Assembly (NCBI GenBank): GCA_905199755.1
Contig: CAJKHT010000114.1
Location: forward strand, 1-6,520
Source: an uncultured Eubacteriales bacterium
GTDB lineage: Bacteria > Bacillota > Clostridia > UBA1381
Reading direction: 5' to 3'
DNA: 6,520 nt
Every line of letters starts with the position of its first letter. Within the stretch, counting starts at the first letter, position 1. This document shows positions 1 through 6,478 of this stretch, one piece after another. The position numbers and the translations under genes were made by a program. Below the pieces are notes generated by a model that made no database searches, had not been told where the DNA came from, and saw only the letters and a list, made by a program, of their open reading frames with translations.

Positions 1-83
1 GAAAGACCTTGTTTGTCCATAAATTCTAAAATGACAGCATTAGGGTCAAGCCGCCATAGAAAACGTCCGATATCAACTTCCGC
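1..83 (-). other. Short open frame after the M56 gene, origin unknown
   Basis: Directly after the TAA at 86-84, the same frame stays open to the window edge for 27 codons and reads like protein (GRFLWRLDPNAVILEFMDKQ). It lacks a start with a ribosome site; the only ATG is at 23-21 without a Shine-Dalgarno. It may be debris of another gene, or chance. No terminator is visible for the M56 operon within the window. Confidence 0.25.
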
Positions 84-1979
84 TTAAAACTTTTGCATTT
101 CTTCATAAGAAAGATGCTCCGCATTTGATTCATCCTGAAAGCTGCCGGCAATCTGTGCAACATCTTTGAACATTTTTTCATATTCAGCTACAATTTCAAT
201 ATCGTTTTCATCTCTGCCTTCCCATACCGGATATTGAACATCGGTCGGAACTTCAAAAATATACGCATACACATCATCTTTGTAAAGCAGTCGGCTTCCG
301 CCCAGCATATTTAATATTTCATCTGCATTTTCTGCATTTGTTTTTTCAATGCGGAATAATGTGCCGATACCGTATTTATCATAGGCTGCCTTTTGAACAA
401 AGCTGACCATATCGCTTGCCGTCTCAACGGAATATTTTCCGCTCCAGCTTTCAGGAATTTTAATCGTATACTCTCCCATAACGATATGATAGAAACCGCT
501 GTAATCAATTATATTTCCGCTTTTGTCATAAACGTCGTATGTAAGCTCGCGAGGTACTTTGTTTTCATCACGTCTGTTTGTAAAACCAAACAACATATAA
601 CTTGCATTTCTCAAAGGAATATATGTCGTTGACTTTTTTAATACAGGAGTTTGTTTTAAACCCTGACTGATACCGACATTGTTTTCTATTTCATCAAAAT
701 TTTTATCGTGTTCATCAAAAGAAATATGCTTTAATTCTAATTGATTGCTGCCTATTTTCAGGCGATACATTCCGCTTTCGCCTTGATAGTACGCAATAGT
801 TACATCTATTGTTCCGTCATTCCATTTTATATCTGTAATCCCGTCGTCTTTTGAAAAGCTCTTATCAATTACTTCTCTAAGCGGAACATATACCTCTCCG
901 TTTTCGATAAATGGTTTGTTCTTAAGTTCAATTTTTTCGCCGTTATTCAAAATTTCAATAGTGTAATCATCAGTCGTCAAATCGGATAATACGCCGCTTG
1001 CAAAAACCGTTGTTGAAAGCATGACAACTGCAATAACGGCGGATAGGACCGACATAAATCTGCTTGTTGTTTTCTTGTTTTTAATCATAACAAATCTCCT
1101 TTTCAAAAATTTTTTACCGCTTGCCATTTGTGTGGTAAGCGGAAGCTGTTTGGATTTTCCGGTCGGAAGCAGGGAAAGAATTGTGCTCACATAGCTCATT
1201 TCCTCGCTGTCTGTCATATTTTTTGTAACCGACATATCACAGGATATTTCGCACTCGGATGCAATTTGCTTTGAAACATACCACGAGATAGGGTTAAACC
1301 AATGCACGCATTTTACAAATTCGGCAAACCATTTATATAAAATATCGTGCCGCTTAAAATGCGTCATTTCGTGGCGAAGTATGTTATGTAACTGTTCTTC
1401 CGAAAGCTCCGTTTTCGGCAAAATCAGCGTTGGTCTGAAAATACCTGTTATAAACGGTGACGCAACATTTTCCCACACACGAACATTGATTTTCCTGTCG
1501 GTGTACGCTCTTGTTTCGGGGCAGGATATAACCTCGCTGTTTTTGCGTATTTTAATATTCAGCCTTATATACCGTAAAACATTTAAGAGCATTAAAGCTA
1601 TTGCGCCGATAAGCCATACATACGCTAAAATATTCATTCGGTTATAAATTATCCTATCCCATATAACAGTTGCTTTCTGCAAAAGCTGCGGCTTTTGAGC
1701 AGGGGCTGTCTGCACAATATTCTCGGTTGTTTCGGGTTGTTCACTGACAGCTTCTTGTTGTGTCTGTACCGTTTGTGTTGTAATTCTTGGTGCAGGCGTT
1801 GTATTAACATTAAACCGCACCGGCATAAGCATTACAAAAAGCACGCACAGCCATATGTAATAATGCCACGAATACCCGAAAAGCTTTTTTGTAATCGGGC
1901 GAAGCAGGCTGATAACAACCGCAAGGACAGAGCCGGCAAGCGATGTGATTAAAAGAGCTTTAAATAATTCACCAATCAA
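84..1979 (-). CDS. M56-family (BlaR1-type) membrane metallopeptidase with stalk-type outer sensor
   Basis: This 631-aa protein uses a TTG start. Membrane helices are at about 4-26, 37-54, 116-137 and 306-328. The outer loop at 55-115 is rich in Gln, Thr and Pro. The cytoplasmic peptidase domain (about 138-300) has HEMTH at 203-207 (zinc ligands H203 and H207, catalytic E204). It also has EISCD at 244-248, where E244 fits the third ligand in the family's ELACD-like motif. The outer part is not the penicillin-binding domain of true BlaR1. Residues about 335-470 carry stalk (copper amine oxidase N-like) motifs, GEVYVPLREV (361-370) and TTYIPLRNASYMLFG (451-465). Residues 495-615 form a domain I cannot name (YTIKIPESWSGKYSVE). 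The expected role is to sense a signal outside and act through the peptidase on the repressor encoded 2 bases upstream. The signal is unknown; a cell-envelope cue is an inference. Confidence 0.92.
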   Translation of the reverse strand: MIGELFKALLITSLAGSVLAVVISLLRPITKKLFGYSWHYYIWLCVLFVMLMPVRFNVNTTPAPRITTQTVQTQQEAVSEQPETTENIVQTAPAQKPQLLQKATVIWDRIIYNRMNILAYVWLIGAIALMLLNVLRYIRLNIKIRKNSEVISCPETRAYTDRKINVRVWENVASPFITGIFRPTLILPKTELSEEQLHNILRHEMTHFKRHDILYKWFAEFVKCVHWFNPISWYVSKQIASECEISCDMSVTKNMTDSEEMSYVSTILSLLPTGKSKQLPLTTQMASGKKFLKRRFVMIKNKKTTSRFMSVLSAVIAVVMLSTTVFASGVLSDLTTDDYTIEILNNGEKIELKNKPFIENGEVYVPLREVIDKSFSKDDGITDIKWNDGTIDVTIAYYQGESGMYRLKIGSNQLELKHISFDEHDKNFDEIENNVGISQGLKQTPVLKKSTTYIPLRNASYMLFGFTNRRDENKVPRELTYDVYDKSGNIIDYSGFYHIVMGEYTIKIPESWSGKYSVETASDMVSFVQKAAYDKYGIGTLFRIEKTNAENADEILNMLGGSRLLYKDDVYAYIFEVPTDVQYPVWEGRDENDIEIVAEYEKMFKDVAQIAGSFQDESNAEHLSYEEMQKF

Positions 1980-1981
1980 GT

Positions 1982-2353
1982 TTATCCCTCCTTTTTCTCA
2001 AAAATCGCTTTCAGTTCACGTATATCCTTTTCCGAAAACTGCTCCTCCTCAAAAAGTGCGGCAACCAAATTTTCGGCTGAGCCGTCAAACAGATTTTTAA
2101 TAAGATTTTTTACCTGCGATTTTTTATATTCCTTTGCAGTTAAAATCGGTGTGTAATACCACGCCTTGCCCCGTCTTTCGGCAGACAATGCGCCTTTTTC
2201 AACAAGCCTTGCAAGAAATGTGGCAATCGTTGTGCGCTTCCAGCCCTTTTCTTCAACGGCTTTTCCGATTGCCGTTGAGCCTATCGGCTCATCTGCTTTC
2301 CATACAACCTTCATAATTTCAAGTTCCGCTTCACCTATATTTATGTGTTTCAT
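1982..2353 (-). CDS. BlaI/MecI/CopY-family transcriptional repressor
   Basis: This 123-aa protein starts MKHINIGEAELEIMKVVW. Residues about 5-70 form the winged-helix DNA-binding domain of the family (EAELEIMKVVW, then WKRTTIATFLARLVEKGAL, then the wing RRGKAWYYTP). Residues 72-123 form the dimerisation tail (KNLFDGSAENLVAALFEEEQFSEKDI is spread over 87-111). Staphylococcal BlaI is cut at Asn101-Phe102. The aligned position here is about Ala99-Leu100, so the exact cut residues are not conserved. Members repress their own operon and are inactivated through the partner M56 membrane peptidase. That partner follows 2 bases downstream. Dyads in the promoter suggest autorepression. The targets beyond its own operon are unknown. 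The terminator at 2619-2663 keeps it transcriptionally apart from the SLH operon, but the repressor could act on that operon's promoter outside the window. Confidence 0.93.
   Translation of the reverse strand: MKHINIGEAELEIMKVVWKADEPIGSTAIGKAVEEKGWKRTTIATFLARLVEKGALSAERRGKAWYYTPILTAKEYKKSQVKNLIKNLFDGSAENLVAALFEEEQFSEKDIRELKAIFEKKEG
1987..1993 (-). promoter_or_regulatory. Ribosome binding site supporting a TTG start for the M56 protein
   Basis: AAGGAGG lies inside the last codons of the repressor gene, 7 bases before TTG 1979. No ATG is nearby, and the sequence directly after TTG (IGELFKALLITSLAGSVL) is the expected first membrane helix. This supports TTG and translational coupling. Confidence 0.8.
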
Positions 2354-2361
2354 AAGGCATA

Positions 2362-2366
2362 CCTCC
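2362..2366 (-). promoter_or_regulatory. Ribosome binding site that fixes the repressor start at 2353
   Basis: GGAGG (minus strand 2366-2362) is followed after 8 bases by ATG 2353. The longer frame would begin at a TTG (2368) that overlaps this ribosome site itself, so the 123-aa start at 2353 is preferred. Confidence 0.85.
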
Positions 2367-2373
2367 AATATAA

Positions 2374-2387
2374 TCTACTGTTGTCGA
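2374..2387. promoter_or_regulatory. Second, imperfect operator-like dyad in the leader
   Basis: TCTAC (2374-2378), TGTT, then GTCGA (2383-2387) form a 5-bp inverted repeat with one mismatch. Its TCTAC and GTCGA arms resemble the halves of the dyad at 2396-2411, and its centre is 23 bases from that one. It sits just after the predicted transcription start. It is weaker evidence than the first dyad. Confidence 0.3.
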
Positions 2388-2394
2388 CATATAT

Positions 2395-2423
2395 AGTCTA
2401 CCATATTAGACATAGTTTGTCAA
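2395..2423 (-). promoter_or_regulatory. Promoter of the repressor-M56 peptidase operon
   Basis: On the minus strand, consensus TTGACA (2423-2418) is followed after exactly 17 bases by TAGACT (2400-2395), a 4/6 match to TATAAT. Initiation would fall near 2388, giving a leader of about 35 bases to the ATG at 2353. It lies just upstream of the repressor gene and overlaps an operator-like dyad, as expected for autorepression. Confidence 0.7.
2396..2411. promoter_or_regulatory. Operator-like dyad over the -10 box
   Basis: GTCTA (2396-2400), a 6-base spacer, then TAGAC (2407-2411) form a perfect 5-bp inverted repeat. It covers the -10 hexamer and part of the promoter spacer. BlaI/MecI/CopY repressors bind short dyads in their own promoters; the best-known core is TACA-NN-TGTA, which this is not. 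Position and symmetry make it the main candidate site for the repressor encoded next to it. Confidence 0.5.
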
Positions 2424-2464
2424 GACCTTTTGATGAATTTATAAATTTTAACTAAGTCTTGACA
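2418..2464. repeat. 9-bp perfect inverted repeat between divergent promoter candidates
   Basis: TGTCAAGAC at 2418-2426 is the exact reverse complement of GTCTTGACA at 2456-2464, with a 29-base A+T-rich spacer. Each arm contains a TTGACA -35 hexamer pointing outward. It may be simply two promoters sharing an extended -35 sequence, a regulator site serving both directions, or the ends of a small element. Confidence 0.6.
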
Positions 2465-2487
2465 CATAAAACTGTTCGGAATATATA
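2459..2487 (+). promoter_or_regulatory. Divergent plus-strand sigma-A-type promoter candidate
   Basis: A consensus TTGACA (2459-2464) is followed after 17 bases by TATATA (2482-2487), which overlaps TATAAA at 2484-2489. It would transcribe the gene-free stretch at 2494-2663 on the plus strand. No plus-strand gene with a ribosome site lies downstream; the longest ATG frame (from 2509) is 19 codons. The match is good, but in A+T-rich DNA such boxes also arise by chance. Confidence 0.4.
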
Positions 2488-2618
2488 AATACATAGCCTG
2501 TGTGAGTAATGCGCTGTTTATCGGCGGCATATCCCGATAACAAAAGTTGCCGGCGCAGTCGGTTTTGAGGCTGTATGCAGGCTCTGCCGTCCGGTATCGT
2601 ATAATTTACTGCTTTTTC
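2488..2618. other. Gene-free, GC-richer structured stretch of unknown function
   Basis: By hand count, 2501-2600 is about 54% G+C, clearly above the A+T-rich flank at 2391-2490. It holds a 7-bp hairpin TTATCGG/CCGATAA (2518-2524 with 2534-2540, 9-base loop) and a weaker GAG.CTG/CAG.CTC hairpin (2567-2584). A 61-codon minus frame (2605-2420) is open but has no ribosome site. The stretch is flanked by a plus-strand promoter candidate and the terminator hairpin. It could be a small RNA, a leftover of a lost gene, or a dispersed intergenic repeat. I recognise no known RNA family. Confidence 0.35.
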
Positions 2619-2663
2619 AAAAAAAACAAATCCGACAAGGAATAACCCTGCCGGATTTGTTTT
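2619..2663 (-). terminator. Rho-independent terminator of the SLH operon
   Basis: Bases 2623-2634 pair perfectly with 2652-2663 (core CAAATCCG/CGGATTTG). The stem continues through CA/TG and GG/CC pairs with two mismatches around an AATAA loop (2641-2645). Read on the minus strand, the stem runs into eight Ts (A-run at 2619-2626). It lies about 34 bases beyond the stop at 2697, so it ends the upstream operon and separates it from the repressor gene. On the plus strand the T tail is short and ends in CGG, so it would be a weaker terminator in that direction. Confidence 0.88.
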
Positions 2664-2696
2664 CGGTTATGATTATGCTCTTTTAATTACCGAACA

Positions 2697-2990
2697 TTAT
2701 TTATCATTATAATCAATATAACCGGCTTTATGTAATTCATCCCGGCTATAAATCGGCGGAAGTATTTCCGCACCGTTAAAGTCGTAAACACCATAGACTG
2801 TTTCACCCCACGAGCCATACTCGGCGGGTTTTGTTATATCATAGGTTATAATATACTTTCCGTCCTCTGTAATGCCAAGAAAATATCCCGCCTTTTTCGG
2901 AAGTTCAAGAATTTTATTGCCGCTCGGAAGTTCGTAAAACTCCGTATGTGCTTCTGTTTGCGGTGCGTCGCTGCCGAATACGGCAATCAC
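2697..2990 (-). CDS. C-terminal part of the SLH protein with a WG-like beta repeat, separated by a frameshift
   Basis: The open frame encodes 97 aa from a GTG at 2990 that overlaps the TGA of the preceding gene as GTGA. No Shine-Dalgarno sequence precedes the GTG (the upstream bases are AACAAAAAGACT). The frame stays open and protein-like for 15 codons further upstream, to a TGA at 3038-3036, reading RWDFFEHNKKT just before the GTG. This favours a single-base loss between about 2990 and 3035 over a separate gene. Residues 66-81 (YGVYDFNGAEILPPIY) resemble a WG beta-repeat unit. The rest (EFYELPSGNKILELPKK, then GYFLGITEDGKYIITYDI) alternates like beta strands or a propeller blade. It probably forms the outermost domain of the SLH protein. 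Coupled re-initiation at GTGA as a separate small protein remains possible. Confidence 0.6.
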   Translation of the reverse strand: MIAVFGSDAPQTEAHTEFYELPSGNKILELPKKAGYFLGITEDGKYIITYDITKPAEYGSWGETVYGVYDFNGAEILPPIYSRDELHKAGYIDYNDK

Positions 2991-4198
2991 AGTCTTTTTG
3001 TTGTGTTCAAAGAAATCCCACCGCTGTAACCGTAATCAATGCGGTAATCATATGTTGTCCAGTACATCGGAAGTATAAAAATCGCATTGTCGTCTTTGTC
3101 CTCAATCCACATCTGCATTAAATTAAAATAACAGGATAGTTCCGAATTGATTTCGCTGTGATGTGCAATGCAATTTATAAGCCGCATTGCGATTGCAGCC
3201 GCCTGTTCCTTTGAAAGCGTTTCTGAAGGTGAAAAATGATTTTCACCCGTTCCGTTCATAATTCCCATTCCGCAGACGGATTTTATTGCGTCCGATGATT
3301 CATCTGTCAAAGAATAAGTATCATTAAAAGGCAATTTATACGGCAGCTTTTTCAAATTGCAATATTTGGCAGCGCGGCTTATAATGAGAGCTGTTTCCTC
3401 TCTTGTCAGATAATCTGACGGGCAAAAGGTTTTTTCGGTTTTGCCCTTAATTATTCCGCTTTCATACAGAGCTAAAATATACTCGCTGTTTGTATCTTCA
3501 AACGGTGATGTCTTTCCCGAAAATTTGGGGTAAATCGGCGTTGATTTTCCGATTTCATCCGAAACATTTGTAACACCGTTCATATAACCGACCGTATTGT
3601 ATATAAGCTCACAAAATTCTTGCCGTGTAACAGACGCTGTAAAATCGCCGCCGTACATTTCCTGCGGCATTATGTTATACAGAGGGGATTCTGCGTCTTT
3701 AATGTAGTAATATGCCCATTCGGAACATTTTCCTATTGTATCTTTTGCCCGGTGATTTTTAATATCATTGAAATCCGTGTCGTTACTGCTGTTAATCAGC
3801 GACATAAACGCTGACGGATTTTCTGTCGTATAGAGTGCATATGGCATTCTGCTCATTAAAGCGCTGTATCGGTCAACGCCGCCGCTTTGTCCTATAAACG
3901 CGTACGAAATACTTCCGTCTGTTTTTTCGACTGTTATGTATGTACCCTCAAGTGTTATTAACTCCGGCTCAAAAGCCGAGGTGAGAATAAGGCTGTCGCT
4001 TATATCATAAAAAGCGTTTTTATCAACATAATCTGTTTTAGCGTTAATTGTTATAGCAACACTTTTGACATCTTCACGGCTCGCACCCAAAAATTGTGTC
4101 AGCGTGATTGTTCCGCCGATGGTTTCGGTTTCTGCTGCAAATGTAACCGTAGAACACAGCATCATTATACACAACAGGCTGAATATTATTTTTTTCAT
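2987..4198 (-). CDS. SLH-domain cell-wall-anchored protein, probably frameshifted near its C-terminus
   Basis: This 403-aa protein starts at ATG 4198. GAGGAGG (4208-4214) abuts the stop of the preceding gene, and the intergenic gap is 16 bases. Residues 1-22 are a signal peptide (MKKIIFSLLC..., likely cut after TFAA). Residues 25-130 form a beta-rich domain I do not recognise. Three S-layer-homology units follow at about 157-206, 232-281 and 290-344. They carry the TRxE-type motif as TRQE (191-194) and TREE (265-268), and a degenerate SKEQ (329-332). SLH domains of this family bind secondary cell-wall polymers, so the protein should sit on the wall outside the membrane, beside the outer domains of the two tail proteins. 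The last residues, SGGISLNTTKRL, are probably out of frame: the next ORF continues in the -1 frame without its own ribosome site. Joined, the two parts would make a protein of about 500 aa. Confidence 0.85.
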   Translation of the reverse strand: MKKIIFSLLCIMMLCSTVTFAAETETIGGTITLTQFLGASREDVKSVAITINAKTDYVDKNAFYDISDSLILTSAFEPELITLEGTYITVEKTDGSISYAFIGQSGGVDRYSALMSRMPYALYTTENPSAFMSLINSSNDTDFNDIKNHRAKDTIGKCSEWAYYYIKDAESPLYNIMPQEMYGGDFTASVTRQEFCELIYNTVGYMNGVTNVSDEIGKSTPIYPKFSGKTSPFEDTNSEYILALYESGIIKGKTEKTFCPSDYLTREETALIISRAAKYCNLKKLPYKLPFNDTYSLTDESSDAIKSVCGMGIMNGTGENHFSPSETLSKEQAAAIAMRLINCIAHHSEINSELSCYFNLMQMWIEDKDDNAIFILPMYWTTYDYRIDYGYSGGISLNTTKRL

Positions 4199-4214
4199 CT
4201 TGTAAAACCTCCTC

Positions 4215-5342
4215 TTATTGAATCGTTACATACTCTTGCCAGCGGTATAAAAAATTATCAAAATCGTGTTCGTGAAATGACATCTGTACACTGTATTTTT
4301 TGCCTTTCTCAAACGATTTGCCCTTTATTGGAAACACATCATAATTTTTAAGTTCGCCTGCGGAGTGATTTTTTGATACCCATAAGTCCTGTGCAACAAT
4401 ATTGTGTTTATCGTCAAAAACAAGAATGTCCGTGCACTCTGCGTTGTTGGCGGCCAAGCTGCAATTTACGGTTATTTTGTTTCCATCGGCGCTGATTATT
4501 TTGATATTGTACCCCTCAACATCAAGGTTTTCATAATTTGTTTCAAAAGAAGCGAAATATCCGTTGTAACGCATCATTTTAGATTCATCATCTATATACT
4601 CCTCTATATTGCCTATAATTTCAAGATTTTGTGCAACAGGCCAATCCATACTTTCGCCGGTATCGGTGTACGTTAAATCCTCATTCAAAGTCCTTTCCAT
4701 AGGAAAACCGATAAATACGTTTTTAAGACTGTTATCTGTATTTAATGTAAAATATATGGCAGCCGTACACTCATAGTCAGTAGGTTCAACCCCTAACTTT
4801 TTGTATAAATTATATCCTATACTTGTGCTTAACGGATTATAGTCTTTACAGCCTAAAAACTGTAACCCTGTATATTTATCAGAGTCAAGTTGTTTATGAA
4901 TCTCTGAACCGATACTATATCCGTCCAACCACGCTAATTTTTGCTGTCCCTTGCCTCCAACAAAGCCCAATGTGTTTACATTGCGAATAATTCCCGAAGA
5001 AGCTTCCCTCATCTCATATCTGGAAAGTGTGCATTTAATATTGCCATCTTCTGCTGCAATGTTGTTTTTTAGCCAATCGGGAACATACTTGTTTTGAACA
5101 TTGATTGTAAATTGCATTCCGTCCCTATAATAAATTTCGTTTTTTGTAAAATGCTCCAAGCCGTCAGAGCCGACCGCCGCCATAACGATAGTTGCACCGA
5201 GCATTGTAACGGCTATTGCAATCGACATTACCGCCGCCATAATCTTTGAAATCCGACCGCTTCCCCTGCGGATTTTTGTAAATCTGTTCTGCAATGTCTT
5301 TTTGTTTGCACTCATTTTAGTTGTGTATAAATTTTCAAACAT
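4215..5342 (-). CDS. Second peptidase-less BlaR1-like tail protein with an unrelated outer domain
   Basis: This 375-aa protein starts at ATG 5342 with AAGGAG at 5351-5356 (8-base spacing), 20 bases after the preceding stop. Its first 39 residues differ from those of the preceding protein at only two positions (F2 for L, G27 for K). The similarity fades after the transmembrane helix (31-56), and the rest is different. Residues 57-270 match no family I recognise. Residues about 270-355 (EGYNIKIISADGNKITVNCS onward) alternate like a beta-sandwich domain. The C-terminus is aromatic and acidic (FHEHDFDNFLYRWQEY). There is no stalk motif and no HEXXH. No peptidase-like sequence lies directly before it, so this copy lacks an adjacent head of its own. 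The likely topology is N-terminus inside, a single pass, and a large outer domain. Function is inferred only from the BlaR1-like N-terminal cassette and the operon. A role as a competing or alternative sensor tail is possible but unproven. Confidence 0.85.
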   Translation of the reverse strand: MFENLYTTKMSANKKTLQNRFTKIRRGSGRISKIMAAVMSIAIAVTMLGATIVMAAVGSDGLEHFTKNEIYYRDGMQFTINVQNKYVPDWLKNNIAAEDGNIKCTLSRYEMREASSGIIRNVNTLGFVGGKGQQKLAWLDGYSIGSEIHKQLDSDKYTGLQFLGCKDYNPLSTSIGYNLYKKLGVEPTDYECTAAIYFTLNTDNSLKNVFIGFPMERTLNEDLTYTDTGESMDWPVAQNLEIIGNIEEYIDDESKMMRYNGYFASFETNYENLDVEGYNIKIISADGNKITVNCSLAANNAECTDILVFDDKHNIVAQDLWVSKNHSAGELKNYDVFPIKGKSFEKGKKYSVQMSFHEHDFDNFLYRWQEYVTIQ

Positions 5343-5355
5343 TGTTTTAGCTCCT
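5176..5355 (-). repeat. Tail cassette repeat, copy B
   Basis: This copy covers the ribosome site, start and first 55 or so codons of the 375-aa tail gene, in direct orientation 1.1 kb from copy A. The conserved block ends where the outer domain begins, which is the pattern expected from duplication followed by domain replacement or very fast divergence. Confidence 0.85.
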
Positions 5356-5362
5356 TATCCCG

Positions 5363-6466
5363 TTATTCCTGTGCTTTCCAGTCTATATATTCCATTTTCA
5401 AAGGCTCTTTATATTGCTGTGTGCTTAAATCATATCGTCTAATCTCTTGAAGCTCATCGGAATTTAATATTGTCTGCTTTAACACAAAAGTGTTTTCATT
5501 TTCAAACGATAATCCCAAGCGAACAGCAACATCAGACGGGAATGTTTCTAACTGTGCAATTTTTCCTGTTGCCTTATCAATGGAGATACAAGTTTCCGCA
5601 TTTGCTTGAGTATAATTTTCTATCATACATACCAAGTAATTTCTACTTTCTATTCTCTGCATAATTCTAAATGCATCGTTTTCCAATATCGTATTTAGCG
5701 TGTCTTTGTGTGCTCTGCTTCCGGCTTCGGCATTGGTATCAATCGTCAGGGTTAATGTTTCTTCATCAAAGGTTAAACGCCCTAAATAATATGTGTCGTG
5801 TGCAACGGCGTCCCACAAAATAGAATAGTCAGCATCTTCGTTTTCAGGTATCAAATAATAGGCAACCGCACGGATTGAAATATACGAGGTATCTTCAAGC
5901 AGCAAAACAGGCGGAGCCCAAGCGTTACTGTATTTTTCGCTGCCTATCTGACAATACCATTTCTCTCCATTTTCAGATACAATCTCAATAATAGGCATAT
6001 TTATATTTGCCCCTGTGGTTGCACCGTAAATTTGCTGTGTTACAGAATCAGTAACCAGATTTTCTTGTCCCTCCCAAGCATAGGACGGGAAGCTTTTTTC
6101 GCCTTTCATATAATCGGGCACATTGCTTTTCGGAACATTGTAATGCACATTACAGCCAAGCATTTCAAATACTTTTCGGAGCGGGACATAATAACTGTCG
6201 GTATTCAAATACCGTGAGTTTTCAATGTGCTTGATATCTATCGTTTGTTTCTCACCATTCACAATAATTATTCCGTTGTTTAGTTCCCAACCGTCCATTG
6301 CCGCCATAACGACAGCCCCGCCGAGCATGGTCACAGCAATAACGCAAGACATTACCGCCGCCATAATTTTTGAAATCCGTCCGCTTTTCCTGCGGATTTT
6401 TGTAAACCTGTTCTGCAATGTCTTTTTATTCGCACTCATTTTAGTTGTGTATAAATTTTCAAGCAT
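5363..6466 (-). CDS. Peptidase-less BlaR1-like tail protein with stalk (copper amine oxidase N-like) sensor domain
   Basis: This 367-aa protein starts at ATG 6466 after AAGGAG (6474-6479, 7-base spacing). An in-frame TAA lies two codons upstream. Residues 1-30 are basic and probably cytoplasmic, and 31-56 form one hydrophobic helix. Residues 6-56 (TTKMSANKKTLQNRF, then the helix) match the segment of the intact M56 protein (about 282-328) that joins its peptidase domain to its outer domain. Residues about 65-220 look like a copper amine oxidase N-terminal-like (stalk) domain: IIVNGEKQTIDI, YYVPLRKVFEMLGCNV, and later PPVLLLEDTSYISIRAVAYYL. Residues 250-367 are beta-rich and unrecognised. No HEXXH is present. 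The likely role is an extracellular sensing or wall-contact domain held by one membrane helix, perhaps partnering the upstream peptidase head. The helix could instead act as a signal peptide ending VVMAA. Ligand unknown. The gene sits second in the visible operon, 3 bases after the upstream stop. Confidence 0.85.
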   Translation of the reverse strand: MLENLYTTKMSANKKTLQNRFTKIRRKSGRISKIMAAVMSCVIAVTMLGGAVVMAAMDGWELNNGIIIVNGEKQTIDIKHIENSRYLNTDSYYVPLRKVFEMLGCNVHYNVPKSNVPDYMKGEKSFPSYAWEGQENLVTDSVTQQIYGATTGANINMPIIEIVSENGEKWYCQIGSEKYSNAWAPPVLLLEDTSYISIRAVAYYLIPENEDADYSILWDAVAHDTYYLGRLTFDEETLTLTIDTNAEAGSRAHKDTLNTILENDAFRIMQRIESRNYLVCMIENYTQANAETCISIDKATGKIAQLETFPSDVAVRLGLSFENENTFVLKQTILNSDELQEIRRYDLSTQQYKEPLKMEYIDWKAQE

Positions 6467-6478
6467 TTTTTAGCTCCT
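6300..6478 (-). repeat. Tail cassette repeat, copy A
   Basis: This copy covers the ribosome site, start and first 55 or so codons of the 367-aa tail gene. Over the 167 coding bases shared with copy B (5176-5342), I count 23 differences, about 86% identity. Most differences cluster in the transmembrane-helix codons. Similarity stops after the helix. Confidence 0.85.

Noticed and set aside
1381..1952. Plus-strand ORFs opposite the M56 gene
   Set aside because: They lie within the reverse strand of a well-supported coding region, lack ribosome sites, and have low-complexity Cys/Ile-rich translations.
2354..2368. Longer repressor start (TTG at 2368, adding MEVCL)
   Set aside because: The TTG overlaps the GGAGG that serves ATG 2353, and the family's conserved N-terminus begins just after 2353.
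2420..2530. A 36-codon minus-strand ORF from ATG 2530
   Set aside because: There is no ribosome site, it runs into the -35 box of the repressor promoter, and it resembles nothing I recognise. It is noted only as part of the structured stretch.
2990..3002. Programmed -1 frameshift at the five-A run
   Set aside because: In the zero frame the bases read ACA AAA AGA, which is not the X XXY YYZ pattern. The A-site slip to AAG would mispair, and no clear downstream stimulator was seen.
4094..4676. Plus-strand ORFs opposite the SLH and second tail genes
   Set aside because: They are shadows of the minus-strand genes, with no ribosome sites or recognisable domains.
5363..6466. The tail genes as ordinary lipoproteins or simple secreted proteins
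   Set aside because: No lipobox cysteine is present. The 30-residue basic stretch before the helix is long for a signal peptide and matches the M56 juxtamembrane region. Cleavage after VVMAA cannot be excluded.
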